From assembly GCA_013399305.1 (NCBI GenBank), contig VXAI01000373.1, positions 360,479 through 424,478 of the forward strand: DNA of 64,000 nt, given 5' to 3'. Below are positions 23,965 to 38,300 of this stretch, in pieces. The notes beneath the pieces are model-generated. The model ran no database searches, had not been told where the DNA came from, and saw only the letters and a program-made list of their open reading frames with translations. The DNA comes from Rostratula benghalensis (lineage: Eukaryota > Chordata > Aves > Charadriiformes > Rostratulidae). The translations under genes and the position numbers were made by a program. Numbering within the stretch: the first letter of the stretch is position 1; every line of letters starts with the position of its first letter.

Positions 23965-25475
23965 AGCTTAGTTCTTTGAGGTGTGTGATACATATCTCTT
24001 CACCCTGTGCCCTGTGAGGACTTTTAATACGTTGCTCATAGGGTAAGAAATCTACCTGTGATGTAGATTAATCCCTACCACAACTCGCCTTCCAGCAGCA
24101 GCGGTGGAGTTTGCAAGCAATGGGCTGGTGCAGTCCAGGGCATTTCTGTGCTCATCCATACAAGAAGAACAATCAGTGTCTTTAGAGATGAATTACAGAA
24201 GTAGAACACTCAGGAGACCTGTTTGGCTGCAAGTTCACATCAAATGACTGGAGGGCCTGTTGATTAGAGAAGGTCTGGGGTCAGACCCATCAAATACGTA
24301 TCTATCAGATGAGAGATGGTGGGAGCAATGAGGCAGTATATTGGGAGAACAGGTTTCATCTCACGGTGTTTCTCCTCTCAGTGTTTCTCCTCCTTCTGAG
24401 AACCTAACAGTACTTTGGGAAGTGATGATTGTATACTGCCTTGAATGTAGACCAGTGAGTCACCAAATAACATAACTTTGTTAAAAAATTTGTTTCTTGA
24501 ATATGATTTCAGGAATCTGCAGGTTGTTTTCTTTCCTGTGCAGAACTTGTGGTTATCACATCATTTTCAAAAGGTTTGTTGAAAGACAAAAGTGTTCCTA
24601 CAAACTATTCTTTTACACTTCCTAAGAGAACTACTAATAACACTTTTAGACTGCAACACTTGCCAAGAGCTGACATTTTCAGAATTTCAAATGTCAATAA
24701 AACTGCTTAAAGCATTGTAAGGAGGCTGAGTGAAGACAAGAGAGACTTAGCAGAACATATTAGTGGTTTTAACACGGGTCTACTTAAGCCTTAAAATTTA
24801 TGTTCTGGAAAAGCCTATTTCCAGTAAGTCAAAATAACCTTCACGACAAGTTTTATCAACATAAATGCTAAAGACAAGTGACAGATATGTACAGCATATA
24901 GCTCACGTGCAATGCAAACATGAAGTTTTAACCCATGAGCTGATCATCAAAGAATATATTTGTGTCCCTGAAGTAATACAGAAATATGGTAACATCTTTG
25001 TCAACTCATAATGACTATTACGTGGTTTTTTGTTACGTGTCATTACCGACACTACAATGTTTGTCCATTCAGTCACATCTAGCATAACTAACAAATGGCT
25101 GTTACACAGTCTCACTTGAGGTCAGAACAGCTGATAGGAAAATATCCAGAACTATTTACAGTGTAAATGTTAGAGGAGGGAGGAAGTTTGAGTCTTCTGG
25201 GCCTGTACGAGTTGAGAGAAAATCCTGGTACCAGAGATAGCTTGTGTTACAAACTGCCCCTGCGCTGGGTGAGATGTGGTGTTTCCAAACACTAAAATTA
25301 CTAGAGACATACGTTTTGTCCCTCCTGTGCAGCACCTTTGTGCAGTGTGTTCTGGTACACAACACGGAAAGCACCTGATGTGCTGAGCACGTCATTCTGT
25401 TGGGGACAAAGGCTTATGCAGCAATGCGGTTAAACTGCTGGAGCTTCTCAAATTTTGTTTGCTGTCTCAAGAGAT

Positions 25476-25505
25476 AAAAAAAGAAAAAGAAAAGAAAAAA
25501 AAAGT
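25476..25505 (+). repeat. A/G-rich tract
   Basis: Thirty bases of A interrupted by single Gs; low-complexity sequence without further evidence of function. Confidence 0.85.
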
Positions 25506-28500
25506 AGATTTCATTAGCTGCGTGTAAAGAACCAGTCCTTACATTCAGTCCCAGTAAAGTGTTATTATCAGGCCAGCCTGTCTGAGAGAGCTCAGGGTAC
25601 TGTACAATCATACGGTCACAGTCCTTCTGGCAGGGCTTTTCACAATTAGTTCAGATGCAGTCTTCTACTTTCTAGGTTAGCAATGTTGGTAGGGGAATGA
25701 ACGGCAACAAAAAGGATCCCTGTTTGAGCCTTTTGTTTGAGAGAAATGTAACGTTGCTAGCAACAAAATTATTTTCTGTGTGGACTGAGACATCTTGTTG
25801 TGTTTATTGTATTCTGCAAAATACTGAGCATAGCATTATTATAAGCAAATGAGACTTTCCAAGTAACAAGTGCCCTCTGTTTAAACAAATAATTTTCTAC
25901 GCAAAGGTTAAACACTGAGAGATTTTTCTTGTTCGAGTCATGCTCATGACTTTGGAAAGTCACCAAGCAAGTCTGCTTAAAAAAGAAAATATGAATGGAA
26001 AATTCTGAAGCATTTTGCCCTTTTGGTTCCTAAGAGCGAGCTATCGTTTCTCTCCACCATGGTCATTAATAATGACAGATGTATGTGGTGCAGAGTTCAC
26101 CTACATTATTGTCAGTAAGAGGGATAGAGAGAGAATATTTATTACAGCAGAAGGAGGGAGGGGAAAGACATGATGTTGAACCAGAAGACAAGAGCAGAGT
26201 TCAGTGTTTTTCGTTTGGGTGGGGAGGAGGGTTAGCAGAGAGCATACATTAAGGTTTCTTAGAGACTGATGCAGCTCTCATGGAAATGGGTTGAAATACT
26301 GCTACGGCTGCTGTGAGAGGTGGATTGATTGGATCTTTAATATGTTGTGCTTTACAGTACTTCAGTAATGCAGATTTATTTCACCTCAGCAAAAGCTCTT
26401 ATTGGTTTGGATTTGCAAACAAGCGTGGTAACAATCTAATTTTATTTATTTATTTTTGTGAACCGGTCAAGCATTAAATCATGTTCATGAAATGATAAAA
26501 GGACACTCCCAGCTTGACACCTGTTCATTTTGAAAATATGAGCAAGTATAGCTTTAGGTTGTGTGACAAGCCGACACACTTGTCTTGTAGCACGACTTGC
26601 CAATTTTTCTAATTTTTATTATTATATTGTCCTTATTTAAAAAAAAAAATAATCCTTTTTTCTTTCTATTTTTGCTGTGTGAAATATAAACACAGCATCC
26701 CCCAGACTAGCAGGGAGACTAGTGAACTGACAGTATGAGGGCATCACTGGAGATTGTGTACTCATCAGCCCACGGTTCATCCTACCTGTCTTTAGTCATG
26801 TAACTGTGTCATCAAGAATACTCTGACGTCAGGGAAGAGACATAACATCTCCCAAGGGGCCATTTGAGTATTAAGAGCCTGAGTCAGTGACTGAGGTTGA
26901 AAGAATTCAGGCCTTCAGGTCGTCATTTTGTTTAAAAATGCATTTAGGAGATGGACAGTAAGTCCAAAATTTTTTGTGGTAGTGAATGATGTATGGATAG
27001 AATGTCTGGGATTATGAAAACATGGTGTAATTTATTTATCACCTGAAAAATTATGTTCTACATAAGAAATCGTTCCCAAATGAATTTATATAGCATGGAA
27101 GACAATTAGCTGGAATGCCTGACTTCTTTTGCAAGATTGGATCATGGTACCTCTGTCCCCACCTACAGCCAATGCCAAGTGATTTGCAAATTCTCCATTT
27201 TAAATATAGCCTGCAAATAGTCACTTTATCTGAGTTTTGTTATGATAAGTAGCAACATTAAGTTCCATTGGGACTGATATTTTTTTGTCCTACTGACATG
27301 GATTTTTGGACCCGTGCATTATTCTGTTGTTTCCTGTGAGGCCTATGGGCTAGCACAGAAGTCTGAGAAAGTGGAATGTACTGCAGTATTTGGGAACGTT
27401 ATTGACAAATTGTTGAAGTATCTGGATAAACCGGTTCTAATTTGTACACCTGGGCTCCTGTACTCAGCTACAGATATCCATTATTATTTGGGAGTGTATC
27501 CTTGTGCTAAAAATCATCACAGCATGTTTTCAATCATTAAGGTTCATTGACTTCTGTAAGGAGAAGGTATTAAGCCAAGCCAAGCCATCCCATTCCAGTT
27601 AGGGTTTACAGTCTCATTACCTAAAGGTTATGGAACAAAAAAGAGGCTTAATAAAATGCTTAAGAAGTTAATAAATCCAGGTCTTGAAAGGGAAGAGAAT
27701 TAGTACATTACCAGGGGAAAAGTCCTTAGGAGCTGTTTACGTGCTGCCAGCTTTAGCTCAACATGTGATTGCTCCATCGGAATTCTGTCAGTGAGGCAGA
27801 GGGCAAAAGATTGTCACTTGGTGGCCAAATCACTGAACAAGGGCCTGATTTTCACCATGATGTTAGCTGAGACCTGAGCCATCCTTGCCAGATACCCTTT
27901 GCATAACAACCTGCTCAGAAGAAAAAAAAAAGTTCAATTTTCTGCTAGATTTTTGTCCAAAGGAACAGTCCCAGTGATACCAGTGGACCCTTTTGAGGAC
28001 CTGACAATAGAAACAAGAGCCACCTTATAAAAGGAAACTCTTTGCTAGTGAAAAACATTGCCAATGTAATTTCAGTGCCTTTCCCACTGTTACCTGCCCG
28101 TGCTTGCATAGCAGAGGCCTCTGGTGACATTAGCACAGATGTTTGTTCTTCAGCTGTTAACAAGGGGTGGAACTGCTTGGTTGTGCTTTAGAAATGTAGA
28201 AGCTTCTGTAAAGGGAACGTGTACCATGGGGCTGATCTTCACCTGCTGTAGGTGGGAGGCCACTGGCGAGCTGGGGGTGAACCGCTACTTGCCAGTCTTA
28301 GAGCTTCCACCATCCTTTCTTTGGGTAATGAAGTCAAACCTCTAAAAAGCCTATTGCAACAGTTTCCATTAGCTTTCCTGAATTTTAGGAGGTGCTGTTT
28401 CTAGAATAGCTATAATAAAGAAAAGATGTAAGTAACCACCAGCAGGTTTATAAGTCGTTACGTGACTTTCTTTCTGTAATAAAGTGACAGTACTCGTCCC

Positions 28501-30118
28501 CTTAGACAGAAGGTGCTTCATTTTGTGTGTAGGTGAACCTATCCTGTTTCAGCCTCTGTGTGTCCTGTTATTTCAGGGTTTTGGCTTGGCTTTTCTAACA
28601 TTACATTATTTAAACTATAACTTTTTAAACTTTTAAACAGGAGTCTGAGACCTACTTCAGATTTTTGTTCCCTTTCTCTAGGAAAATAATTTAGATCCTA
28701 GTGATCCTTTCCCATCTGGGACAGTCAGTTGAGGTGAATTCTATGTAGCAGCTGTCATTAATATAAGTACTTCAGTCTGAGTATTTTTTGCAACCCGTAG
28801 TAATACATAATTTCTGCCAAAATGAATGAGTTTTGAATTTTCTAGTGACTATTTAACAGAGAATAACATAAGAAAACAAAATAATTATAGTGCTTCATCC
28901 TTTATTAATGACAGTGTAAACAGCATTAGAATTGAAAATAACATTCCGAATAAAGACTAGGAAGGGGTTGCACTGGGAAAGTAAGTAGGTTTATTATGTA
29001 AGATCTTTCTGAAAAAAAAATCCAAACCTTTTAAGTAATCATGAGATGTCACTTATGCTTCACGGCACTTGAAAGAACTGTGAGTAGTTGTAGAAATGGA
29101 AGAAGAAGAGTGGAGAAACAAGCCATGCCCTGCAAGGGTTGGATTGTACTCCTGTATGCAAGGAAGCAGTAAGAGGAGATCTTGCCTTTGGTACAGGAGA
29201 GAAGAGCTGGAGGTCTTGAGTCCCCAAGGTAGATAGATGGACACATCCTAAAACCTGTCACTGACACCGTCTCACTAAGAAGGTGGGCGAGCGGTGGGGC
29301 TGGCGGAGGGGTTTGTCTTTGTGTGTCCAAGAGGGTCTCCACTGGGTCTGTTCATCTGTTCCTCCTTGTGTCACTGTCTGATACGTGGCTCAGGAAAAGA
29401 CTTCTGCATTCAGTTCTGTAGCTGGGTGCCCTCTGAGCTCTGTCTTCAGGTACCAGGGCAGCAATGAATCTCTGTTCTTCTTTGGTGCCTTTTAGCCTGT
29501 GTTCAGTGTGTGGTTGAGCTCACCGATTTCCATTTATCTCAGTCATGTTTTACAGATTGAAGTGTTTGCTTTTCTCTGCTGCTGCTTGACAAGGAAAAGG
29601 TTATTTTCTAAGCTAAGTGAATAATAAAATACTGAATTGAGAGTTATGGTGGTGATATGAGCAAAGTTAGCAGAAGATCTACAGTCATTACAGAGTCAGT
29701 TTTGATGTACGGAGTTTTGTCATTTGCATAGTCCTGATAATTCTGGAAACACATGAATCATAATTTCTTTTATTTTTGGAGAAAGATCTAACATACAGAT
29801 AAGTTATCCTCTTTACTTTAAAGAAGCACTACAGAGGCCAAGTAATTCTTCACCTGCATGATGTATGTACACAACGTGCTCCTGTTCGTCTGAACTAAGG
29901 AGCAGTCGTTTTCTTAAGCTGTTGATGAGTTATAACCTGCTCTGAGCTGCATTCCCAACTCCTACCAACTTTGCTGCTAGATCTAAAAGACTATCACAGT
30001 GTTTTGCCAAGAGTAGGCATAGTAGACATAGGACAAGTCCGGAGCAGTAAGCAGATCTTGTCTTCAGGAACTTGCAGATGAGAAGAGATACAGAAAAAGA
30101 GGAGAGAGTTATTTGACT

Positions 30119-30142
30119 TTTGTTGTTGTTGTTGTTGTTGTT
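30119..30142 (+). repeat. (TTG)n trinucleotide microsatellite, about 7 units
   Basis: Perfect TTG repeat of roughly 24 bases. The minus strand encodes a short Asn run (30184-29930), a repeat artefact. Confidence 0.95.
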
Positions 30143-31962
30143 TACTTGGTGAAATTTGTGTACTGGTGTAGACCTATATTGCATTCAATAGGAAACATCT
30201 CCAGAATAATTTAATATATAGAAACACATATAAACTGTAACCAAACATTGTGTTACATTATGTCTACAAGGGAAAAGTAGTGAGTTCCAATTCTGCAGGA
30301 GTCACCTTCTATTAGGGTTTCTTTCTATCCTTATTCTGTGTGTCAGATGGATCGCTACATTTAATTAAGCAGTAACAATTGAGGTGCAGATTATTTCCTG
30401 GGGATTAATGACCAGCTGGACAGAGTTGATAGCCCAAGGTATTGGATAGATTATGCTGCATAGCCTCATGGATTAAGTGTGAGCCCTATATTGTAGAGGT
30501 ATAGTGTAAGAGAAAGCATCACTGTGAAGATAAAGTCTGTATTTTTCATCTTTTATTCTTTCAGCACCAAGTAGATCAGTACATACTCAGTTCTTGGTCA
30601 TCCCTTTTTCCTGAAATAAACTGTGTTTAAAATGACTCTTTGTTCAGGAAGACAGACCACTCCTTGTTTTACTTCCATGTTGTCCTGTTGTAGCTGGAAT
30701 GGACTAAGGAAATGACACAGAGGTTTGTAAAGAGATATTACACCTTTTTTTCAAAACATCACACAAGCTGATTGGTGCAAAAGTTGTTTCCCAGGTTTAT
30801 TACAGTTTACAGGAGGTTTATGAATAATTTTGTTCTTGTTCTTTAGGTAATGAATTTAATTTAAGCTTTGTAGTCTTTACTCATTGCTTCTTCTACTACA
30901 TTTTGAAATGGCTGTTTTTCACAACAATGTTATATCTCAGCTGGAACTAGACACATCTAGATCCATTTTACTGGATACCAATGTTCAAAGGTCAATGTTC
31001 AATTTCTTACTGAGTCCTTTCATTTTTTAAACTGTTTTTACTTTGCCTGGAGTTGGGGAGCGTGGTCAATTTGAGCATATAAACTGGAGAACATATGGCA
31101 AAATCACTACAAGCTGTTTTGACCCTCGCACGCTAAACATGAGAGCATATCTAAGGAGGGCCCAAAGACCCGGTTTTATACTCTATGGACCTGTTGGAAG
31201 ATCCATTCCCCACCTCTCAGTAGATCTCCCCACAAGATTATCTCCATGAGCTGGGAGTTGCTCACATTCAGCTGTCTTTCCATCCTGAAGTCAGGACACA
31301 TTCAGTGCTAGGGTGTGAAATGAAGCACACCTGGTTTTGTGTCGTATTGTATTCAGACAAAATTAGCCTTCTCCTGTTTGCAGTTGGCTTTATCCCAGCT
31401 AAACCTACTCAGCCCTGGGATTTTCCTCTGGACTATTTCTTCTCCGTGATGGGCTCATTCATCATGGCTTGTCCTGAACCATACTTTTTTATTTATGTAC
31501 ATAGTTAGTTGATTCTATTACATTTCTTATTCCTATAGAGAGCCAGCTGAGGTCTAAGGTTCGCACATATCATAGTACATGTAATTTTGTGTCTGCTTTC
31601 TTGGTACAATTAACAGAAATAGGGGATATAATAAAATGTCAGAATGTTAATAAATACAATTTTTCCATGAGTGCTTCTCTCTCATTCATTTCATATTGCA
31701 GGTGTACCGTCCCCACAATATCAAGGCCCAAAATGCAATATGTAAGAGAAGCACATCAATCGCTGTCTGTAAATTAATGATTTTCTTCACCCATTCCTTG
31801 ATAGAAAATGAAAAATTAATAATGTCCTAAATATGTCATAAAATATTCGCAGCATTTTTCTGGCTTGAAAGAAGGAATGTACTATGTAGTAGTCCTTGTG
31901 GATTGGGGCCTGTGCTGGCTTTATGAATTTATGTTACGGTGGCAGCAATGTCACTAAGGGCC

Positions 31963-32351
31963 TTAGAATCATAGAATGGTTAGAGTTGGAAGGGACCTTA
32001 AAGATCATGTAGTTCCAACCCCCCTGCCCTGGGCAGGGACACCTCCCACCAGACCAGGTTGCTCAGAGCCCCATCCAGCCTGGCCTTGAACACCTCCAGG
32101 GATGGGGCAGCCACAGCTTCTCTGGGCAACCTCTTCCAGTGTTTCACCACCCTCACAGGAAAGAATTTCTCCCTCAGATCTAATCTAAATCTAACCTTTT
32201 TTCAATTTAAATCCATCATGCCTCGTCCTACCACTCCACTCCCTGATCAAGAGTCCCTCCCTGTCTCTCCTGTATCCCCTTTAGGTACTGGAATACTGCT
32301 TTCTCTTCTCCAGGCTGAACAACACCAACTCTCTGAGCCTGTCCTCATAGG
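31963..32351 (-). mobile_element. CR1 3' fragment, minus orientation
   Basis: The plus strand starts with TTAGAATCATAGAATGG and continues with GTTGGAAGGGACCTTAAAG, the GGGCAGGGACACCTCCCACC block and GATGGGGCAGCCACAGCTTC. It ends near GAGCCTGTCCTCATAGG. Compared with the copy at 18288-18682 it lacks about 20 bases around the GGTCTCCCCGGAGCC segment and has several substitutions. The 149-codon plus-strand open frame at 32059-32508 is antisense to this element and is not a gene. Confidence 0.96.
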
Positions 32352-35300
32352 TATGGTCCAAGCCAGGGTCAGCTTTTTCTCTCACGGGATGCTTCGTTTT
32401 TCTCATGTCCAGGGAGCTGTGGAGCTACAGCCATGGCCAGGACCTTTGGGTCATACCTCCTTCCCCAATTCACTGCTGACCACATTGCCAGCACCTTGTG
32501 CACCATGAATCTCAGTCTCTGAGTGCCCAAGAGTGGTTGAGAATATCTATTCTCAGGGCACAAGGCAGTTTATCTTTTATTGTGCTTTCTGTAGAATACA
32601 CACTTGAGCCTATGTTACATTTGAGTAACTGGCTGCAAAGTGCAGGCTTCTAAATTGTGAAAATTTGAGAGCCTCCATCTTGCCAAGCAGTAGGGGTTGG
32701 ATTGCAGGCTGCCAGAGCTGAAAACAAAATACAGCTTGAGTGAATCAGCCAGGATCCTATATCACGTAATGTTCATGAGAAAATTTCATTAAAGAAAAAA
32801 TTTAGAAAAGGAGAGGAAAAGGCTCTATGTGGCTACAGCTTTAATGATTTTCCCCTGTGCTTTTTTTCTTTCCCTTACAGTAGATTTTTTTTCTTTTTTT
32901 CTTTAGCACGTGGTAATTTCTAACTGAAATCTTAATTTTCGTATGTCAAGTGCATACTGGCTGAAAAAAAAATATTTTAAACCACTATTTCTGTTTTCTA
33001 TACTAAATAAACATGGGACCTTGCATTGTTTACTTTAGTATAGTGGTAATTCAAATAAATAAAGGAAATAAAGGAAGCAACCAAGCACATTATTTCTCTG
33101 GATAGGAATGGGAGCCAACTTGCTGCACATAGATTCTGAAGTATGCTTATTCCAGCATTAAGAGACTTTATGCAGTTGTATTTCATTTTCTATGTGAATT
33201 TGTGTAATTTAGATTTTCTTTGTAATTTATACCATGGTTTTCAACATCTGAAACACATTAGACAAATATCAGATGAATGTAGAGACTAATTAAAACATTT
33301 CTCTGTCTGAACATATGAATATGCAGGAATGTTTTAGTTCAACAACGAATACATTAAAACGTAGCATTGTAAAAAGCAAGGTCCAAAGGAATGAAAACTC
33401 CTGTTTGCAAAACCTGTGGAAGAAAAGAGCTAAGAAATAGAAGTGTGTGCCGGAGTGACTTGGCCCTTCAGATGAGGATGTGAAGGTGTGATGAGAAAAA
33501 AAGGGAGCGAGCAAGTTGCATGGGCATCTCCAGATCTGCACGTGTCTAATGGGCAAAAGAATCTGAAAGGGACCAGATTTTCTGGCTACAAAGAGTGGCC
33601 CACTAGCAAAGCAGAGGAACAAATCTAATAATTGGGAAGAAATAAAACTAAGATAGGGACTTGGTGCACTGGAAATAAAAAAGAGAAATGGACAGTCAGA
33701 AGATAGCTGCTCTGCAGCAATTTTTTGATATACTATCTCCACAAAGCAAGAGAGAGATAATACAGGGGCCAGGAGCCAGAAACAGCTAGAAATTGCAGAA
33801 GATAGGAAACTGTGAGAAGATACAGACTGCTGGATGATCTGCACCAGCATCTGACAAAAGACATGCAGCTGGACGTTTCTTGTTGAAAAGAATCAATGCA
33901 CTTGGCATCAGAGCAGCTAAAAGCGATCCACGGACTGGGGTTCATTTTGGGAATGAACCAGGTAATGCTGCCATCTGCCATAGATTCTGTCAAGGTCTGG
34001 GAAAAAGCTCAGAGAAGAGGAGGATGTTTCAGTAGAACAGCAATATTAACTGGGGGATCATAAACCGAGTCAATTTAAACTTAATTGAGAGATCAGCCAA
34101 AGAAGACAGTTGGGGTTTTTTTGAAGAAAAACTGAAAAACCCAGCAAACCAATGAAATTGTGCTGCAGGATGCACTTGAACTACAGAGGAACTGCATATA
34201 TTTGTGTACACATAGTCATATATAACTACACCTCTGTACATTTACTTTCCTGTCTGATTCCTGAATTTAATTTTTCCAATTCGAAGATGGAAAGATCAGT
34301 AAGAAAAGAAATCAAACCACGGTTAGAGAATAGTTACGGCCAGGACCAATAAGGAAAATCCAGAGAAGCAGAAAGCAAAGCAGTATATTGAGCTGTTATA
34401 AGCTGGTAAATTGAATTGCTTGGTTTGTTGTTTTGCTCTAAAGGAAGAAAAATATTGTGTTGCTACAACTAAACATATATTTGAATAAGAGAAGAGTACA
34501 TGGACAGGAATTCTCATTTCCCATTTTGACAGGAGGAGGAAAGTCTTTTGCAGTCTCTTTAAAAAGAGATCTTAGAAGAAATACCTGTGCATTGTGAAAT
34601 TAAATATAAGAGGAACTGGGAAATTTTTTTAATCAAAGGTGCAAACATTGAACTCCTAGCCAAAGCAGCAGCTAAAAAGTTTTTAAGTCCTGAGAGACTC
34701 TGGGCTTGAGTCAAGAACCAGCTTCAAGAAGAGCACTGAGACTAAGCAGAGGAGCTGTAAGGATTAAAGTCTTATCAGGGAGTTGAAAATGGTAAAAAGT
34801 AAAGCATGTTAGATTTTGCAAATGATAGTAAGAGAAACAGACAAGGTTTTTCAACTTTATAAATAAAAACAGAACAGGGAAAGAAGCATAGCAGCTGTGC
34901 AGTACAGATAGGTACAGGCTAGAAATTTTGCGTAAGCATTTCAATACTGGCACTGAACATACTATATTCAGTAAAGAAAAATTATGCTGAGTAGTTGAGA
35001 AGAGGCATATGGATATGGAAATAACAGACACTGATGTGCAAAATAATCTTCAGAGAGATAAAGGCTCTGCAATCAAGGTGATACCATTCTGAAAGCACTG
35101 CTGAAAGGAATCACAGGACCTGTTGGATTGGCTTTGAGATTTTCCTTAATTTTTTCTTACTGAAAGCTATGATTAGTCACACAAATAAGAGTGCACTTAT
35201 TTGCTGGTGAGCAGGAACAGAGAGGTGCTGTTGCCACAGAGTCACAGCATATTATCAAGGAAAGGTATGGCACCCTGATGGTTGAAGTGCCAGGGGTGCT

Positions 35301-38300
35301 ACCAAAGGCTGGATGCATGAAGTCACTTGCCCACAGCTGAACAGCAGGGCTTGCTGCTCTAAGCAGGGAGGGGACCTTATCAGCCACGGAAGAGGGTGAT
35401 GAACTGCCAAGATGAGCTGTGACAGCAATGATGGCAAATGTCCATAGGTTTTTCTCAGGGGAGAGTTCTGGTAGAGGTGGGTAAACTGCTGTGTTGGATG
35501 CTGGTGAGGTGTCTGGTGTCTGATCACCTTCTCTTATCACCCGTGTTCAAGGGAGAATAATTCCAAATGCAACAGGTGTAAGGAAGGGCTGTTAGGATGA
35601 TCACAGGAAGGGACAGCCTATTATAAAAGGAACAAACAATGACTATTTCTATGCTGACTTAAGTCCAAAGGCACCCCAGTTGTCCAGTCCTCAGAAGCAG
35701 AGGACATGCTGTGGTGCTCCAAGTCCAGGCAGCATAGGCTGTACAGAAAGATGGCTGAGGTGCTGCCCAGCCTGATTCCTGGGTTTGGGGGCACGCAGGA
35801 AACACCTTGGTTTGTTTTGTCTGTTAAAAACAAGGAGAGAGGAGATTATTTCTCTTTATAACTGTCTGAGAGAGAAAAACCCAAGGGAGGAGAAAGAGAG
35901 ATTTCAGTCAAAGGAGAGCGTTGGTGAAAGAGCAAATGCTTATCGATTGTGAATAAATTTCCAGCCACCAGGACAAGGACTATCCAGTACACCCAACCAG
36001 CAGGCATAATGATGGGCAAATGGGACAGGCCTTGACAGCTGAAAGTGAGGACATTCGCTTCTGTGCCTCTGTGTCTCCCTGAGTTTTGCCATCCCTCCTC
36101 TTCTTTTCCACAAGCAGTGAACTAGTTAAATTGCTGAGTAACTCTAGAAACAGTGCAAACAAGCAGCAGCTGCGCTATTGTTTCCAAATAAACGTATATT
36201 TAAATGACCTGGTGAAGGATAAGATTGAAGTGATAAAGTAGTTGGATGGTGAACGTGTACAATAGAAAGTGTTACTGTAGACTGTGTCATTTTTTCCATT
36301 CCCAAAGTGTTCTTAATAAGTATTAAAACTAATCAATGACACATGCCTAAAACTGATCTGATACATTTTATCCCCATGATGAGGACCTGAGGAATGCAGG
36401 CATGGATTTTAAACTAAGGTAGCTTGCCAGCACATGGATTGAATGATATGACCGTTTCATGGAGGGGATAATTAGCTTTTTGTTCTCTTCTGGTTTTAGC
36501 CGCTTTTATTATTTTAAATGTATGTCCTCACCCTTGTGTTCACAGTGAAACCGTATCCCTGTCCCCCGACCTCGTGGCTACACAAAGTGCTCGGTGAAAA
36601 CCTTCAGAGTCACTCTTTGATTTCTAGGATGTAGTGGCAAGTGGCAGGGCTCTTCCAGAAGGGTGTCTTCCCCTTCTTTCTCTTTATCATTTTGAACAGC
36701 AGAATGAGATAACTATTCATTTCTAAGGGTATGCCATTACTCTTCATGAGAGGTGGACATAAAGAAATAGCAACCTATGATGACAGCAAGGAGCTTCATT
36801 CAGAAGGAAAACATGCATCAAACACAACCACATTTTTAGATCGTGTGGTGGTCACGATTTCCAAACAGACAGAAATTAATTTCTTTGGGTTACTGTGGCT
36901 GCATTGCACAGGCTTCTCCTGCACAAAAAATAGACTGTCGTTTTTTCCTGACTCATGTCCCAAGTTAGTCAGACAGATTTATTCTCACAATTATATGTTT
37001 TCTCCATATATTTTAGGTTGCTGTGATTTTCATTGGTCTTTAAAAGGAATTGGTTATTTTTTCTTAATTATGAAAATGTTATTTCAGTAAATGCAATTTA
37101 ATTAAAATGAGAATTTCTGCCAAAGTGTTTAAATAAATACAGTATTCTTTTACAAGTATGAAAGGAGTTACTATTTGCTGTTTCATTTCCTCACTAATAT
37201 GCTGGCATGTTTGGTTTGAACCTGAGCTTGTGGAAGTTTATTCTTAACCAAAGCAGTTCCTTTTTCATGTAAGTAGGTTAAATGTGAGTTGTAGAGCCCT
37301 AGGGCTCTTTTTGTTCAGTTTTAAAGCCCCCTCAAGTGGGCCTCTTTTAGAAACCTGGAATCATATGTTTGTAAGGTTGATCCAAATTACCATTAGAATA
37401 GCTCTTTTCAACTTTTTATTTATACAAAGAATCGTAAAAAATGCACCAAACTGACAAGGTATTAAATCAAACTGAATAAAGACAGTTAATTTTCTTTTTG
37501 CTCAACAACTATTTTTTTAATGGAAACTCTCAAATTGAAAAAAATTGTCTGTAGAGTATGTTAAGGTGCCGTGCAGTATAATAAAATGCTATTACTGTCA
37601 AAAAGGTACATGATAAAGTGCATTTGCACAAAAGGCACATATTAATGTCAATCATTTTCGGGTGATTTATATACTAACTGCAGTGTTTTAAGAAGATCAA
37701 TATTCTTTGTTTTGACAACATTTCAGAGCCTTGTTCTTTCCTGACAGTATTAATTTTCTACCCCAGTATGGTAGAATAATTTTAGTAATTAGTGAGTGGT
37801 CAGTTTGGTGAAAAGATATGCATTAATAGTACATTTGAATATTACAAGGTAAAAAACATAATGCATCTTTGAGTAAGATAAACACGGTAATAATTCTAAT
37901 TTTTAGTGGAATATAGTGTTTTGTGATTAGCGCAAAGTTCCTAAAGTGGTGATATTTTCACATCCCCTAAAATGCCTTTTCTATATATCTCTAATAATTA
38001 CTCCCATCACAGTACTATCAAAGTGTCCCCTAAGATATAATAATAGAGGGAATCACAATATTTCTGACCCATAATTTTCTAATCTAGTTCTCAGAAGGCG
38101 TCAGAAGTACTTTAATGTCTTCCTTTTTTTTCTCTCTGTTTTGTCCTTCTTTTCAAGTTCTCATTTTTCTCTTTTTATCCTTGTTTTACCCTCTTCTTTG
38201 TCATCCATTTGTTTTCCTCAAGGGTCTTATGCTATTTTTTTTTTTTTAGTGGTAGAGTGGCTAAGCAAAACAAACAAACAAAAAGTTCTGTGTTCTCTCC

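Larger units (their letters stand above)
18683..31962. other. Long non-coding stretch without recognised elements
   Basis: About 13 kb of AT-rich DNA. I see T/G-rich low complexity at 22733-22795, an imperfect inverted repeat at 23887-23964, an A/G tract at 25476-25505 and a (TTG)n run at 30119-30142. None of the short open frames, including 27314-27550 and 31043-31249, matches a family I know. The absence of clear CR1 for 13 kb contrasts with the rest of the window. Confidence 0.6.

Noticed and set aside
32059..32508. 149-codon plus-strand open frame
   Set aside because: It is antisense to the minus-oriented CR1 fragment at 31963-32351 and runs on into flanking sequence by chance.
33290..33850. 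186-codon minus-strand open frame
   Set aside because: It lies in the purine-skewed block. The minus strand is pyrimidine-rich and so poor in stops. The Phe/Ser/Leu-rich translation follows from composition and shows no domain.
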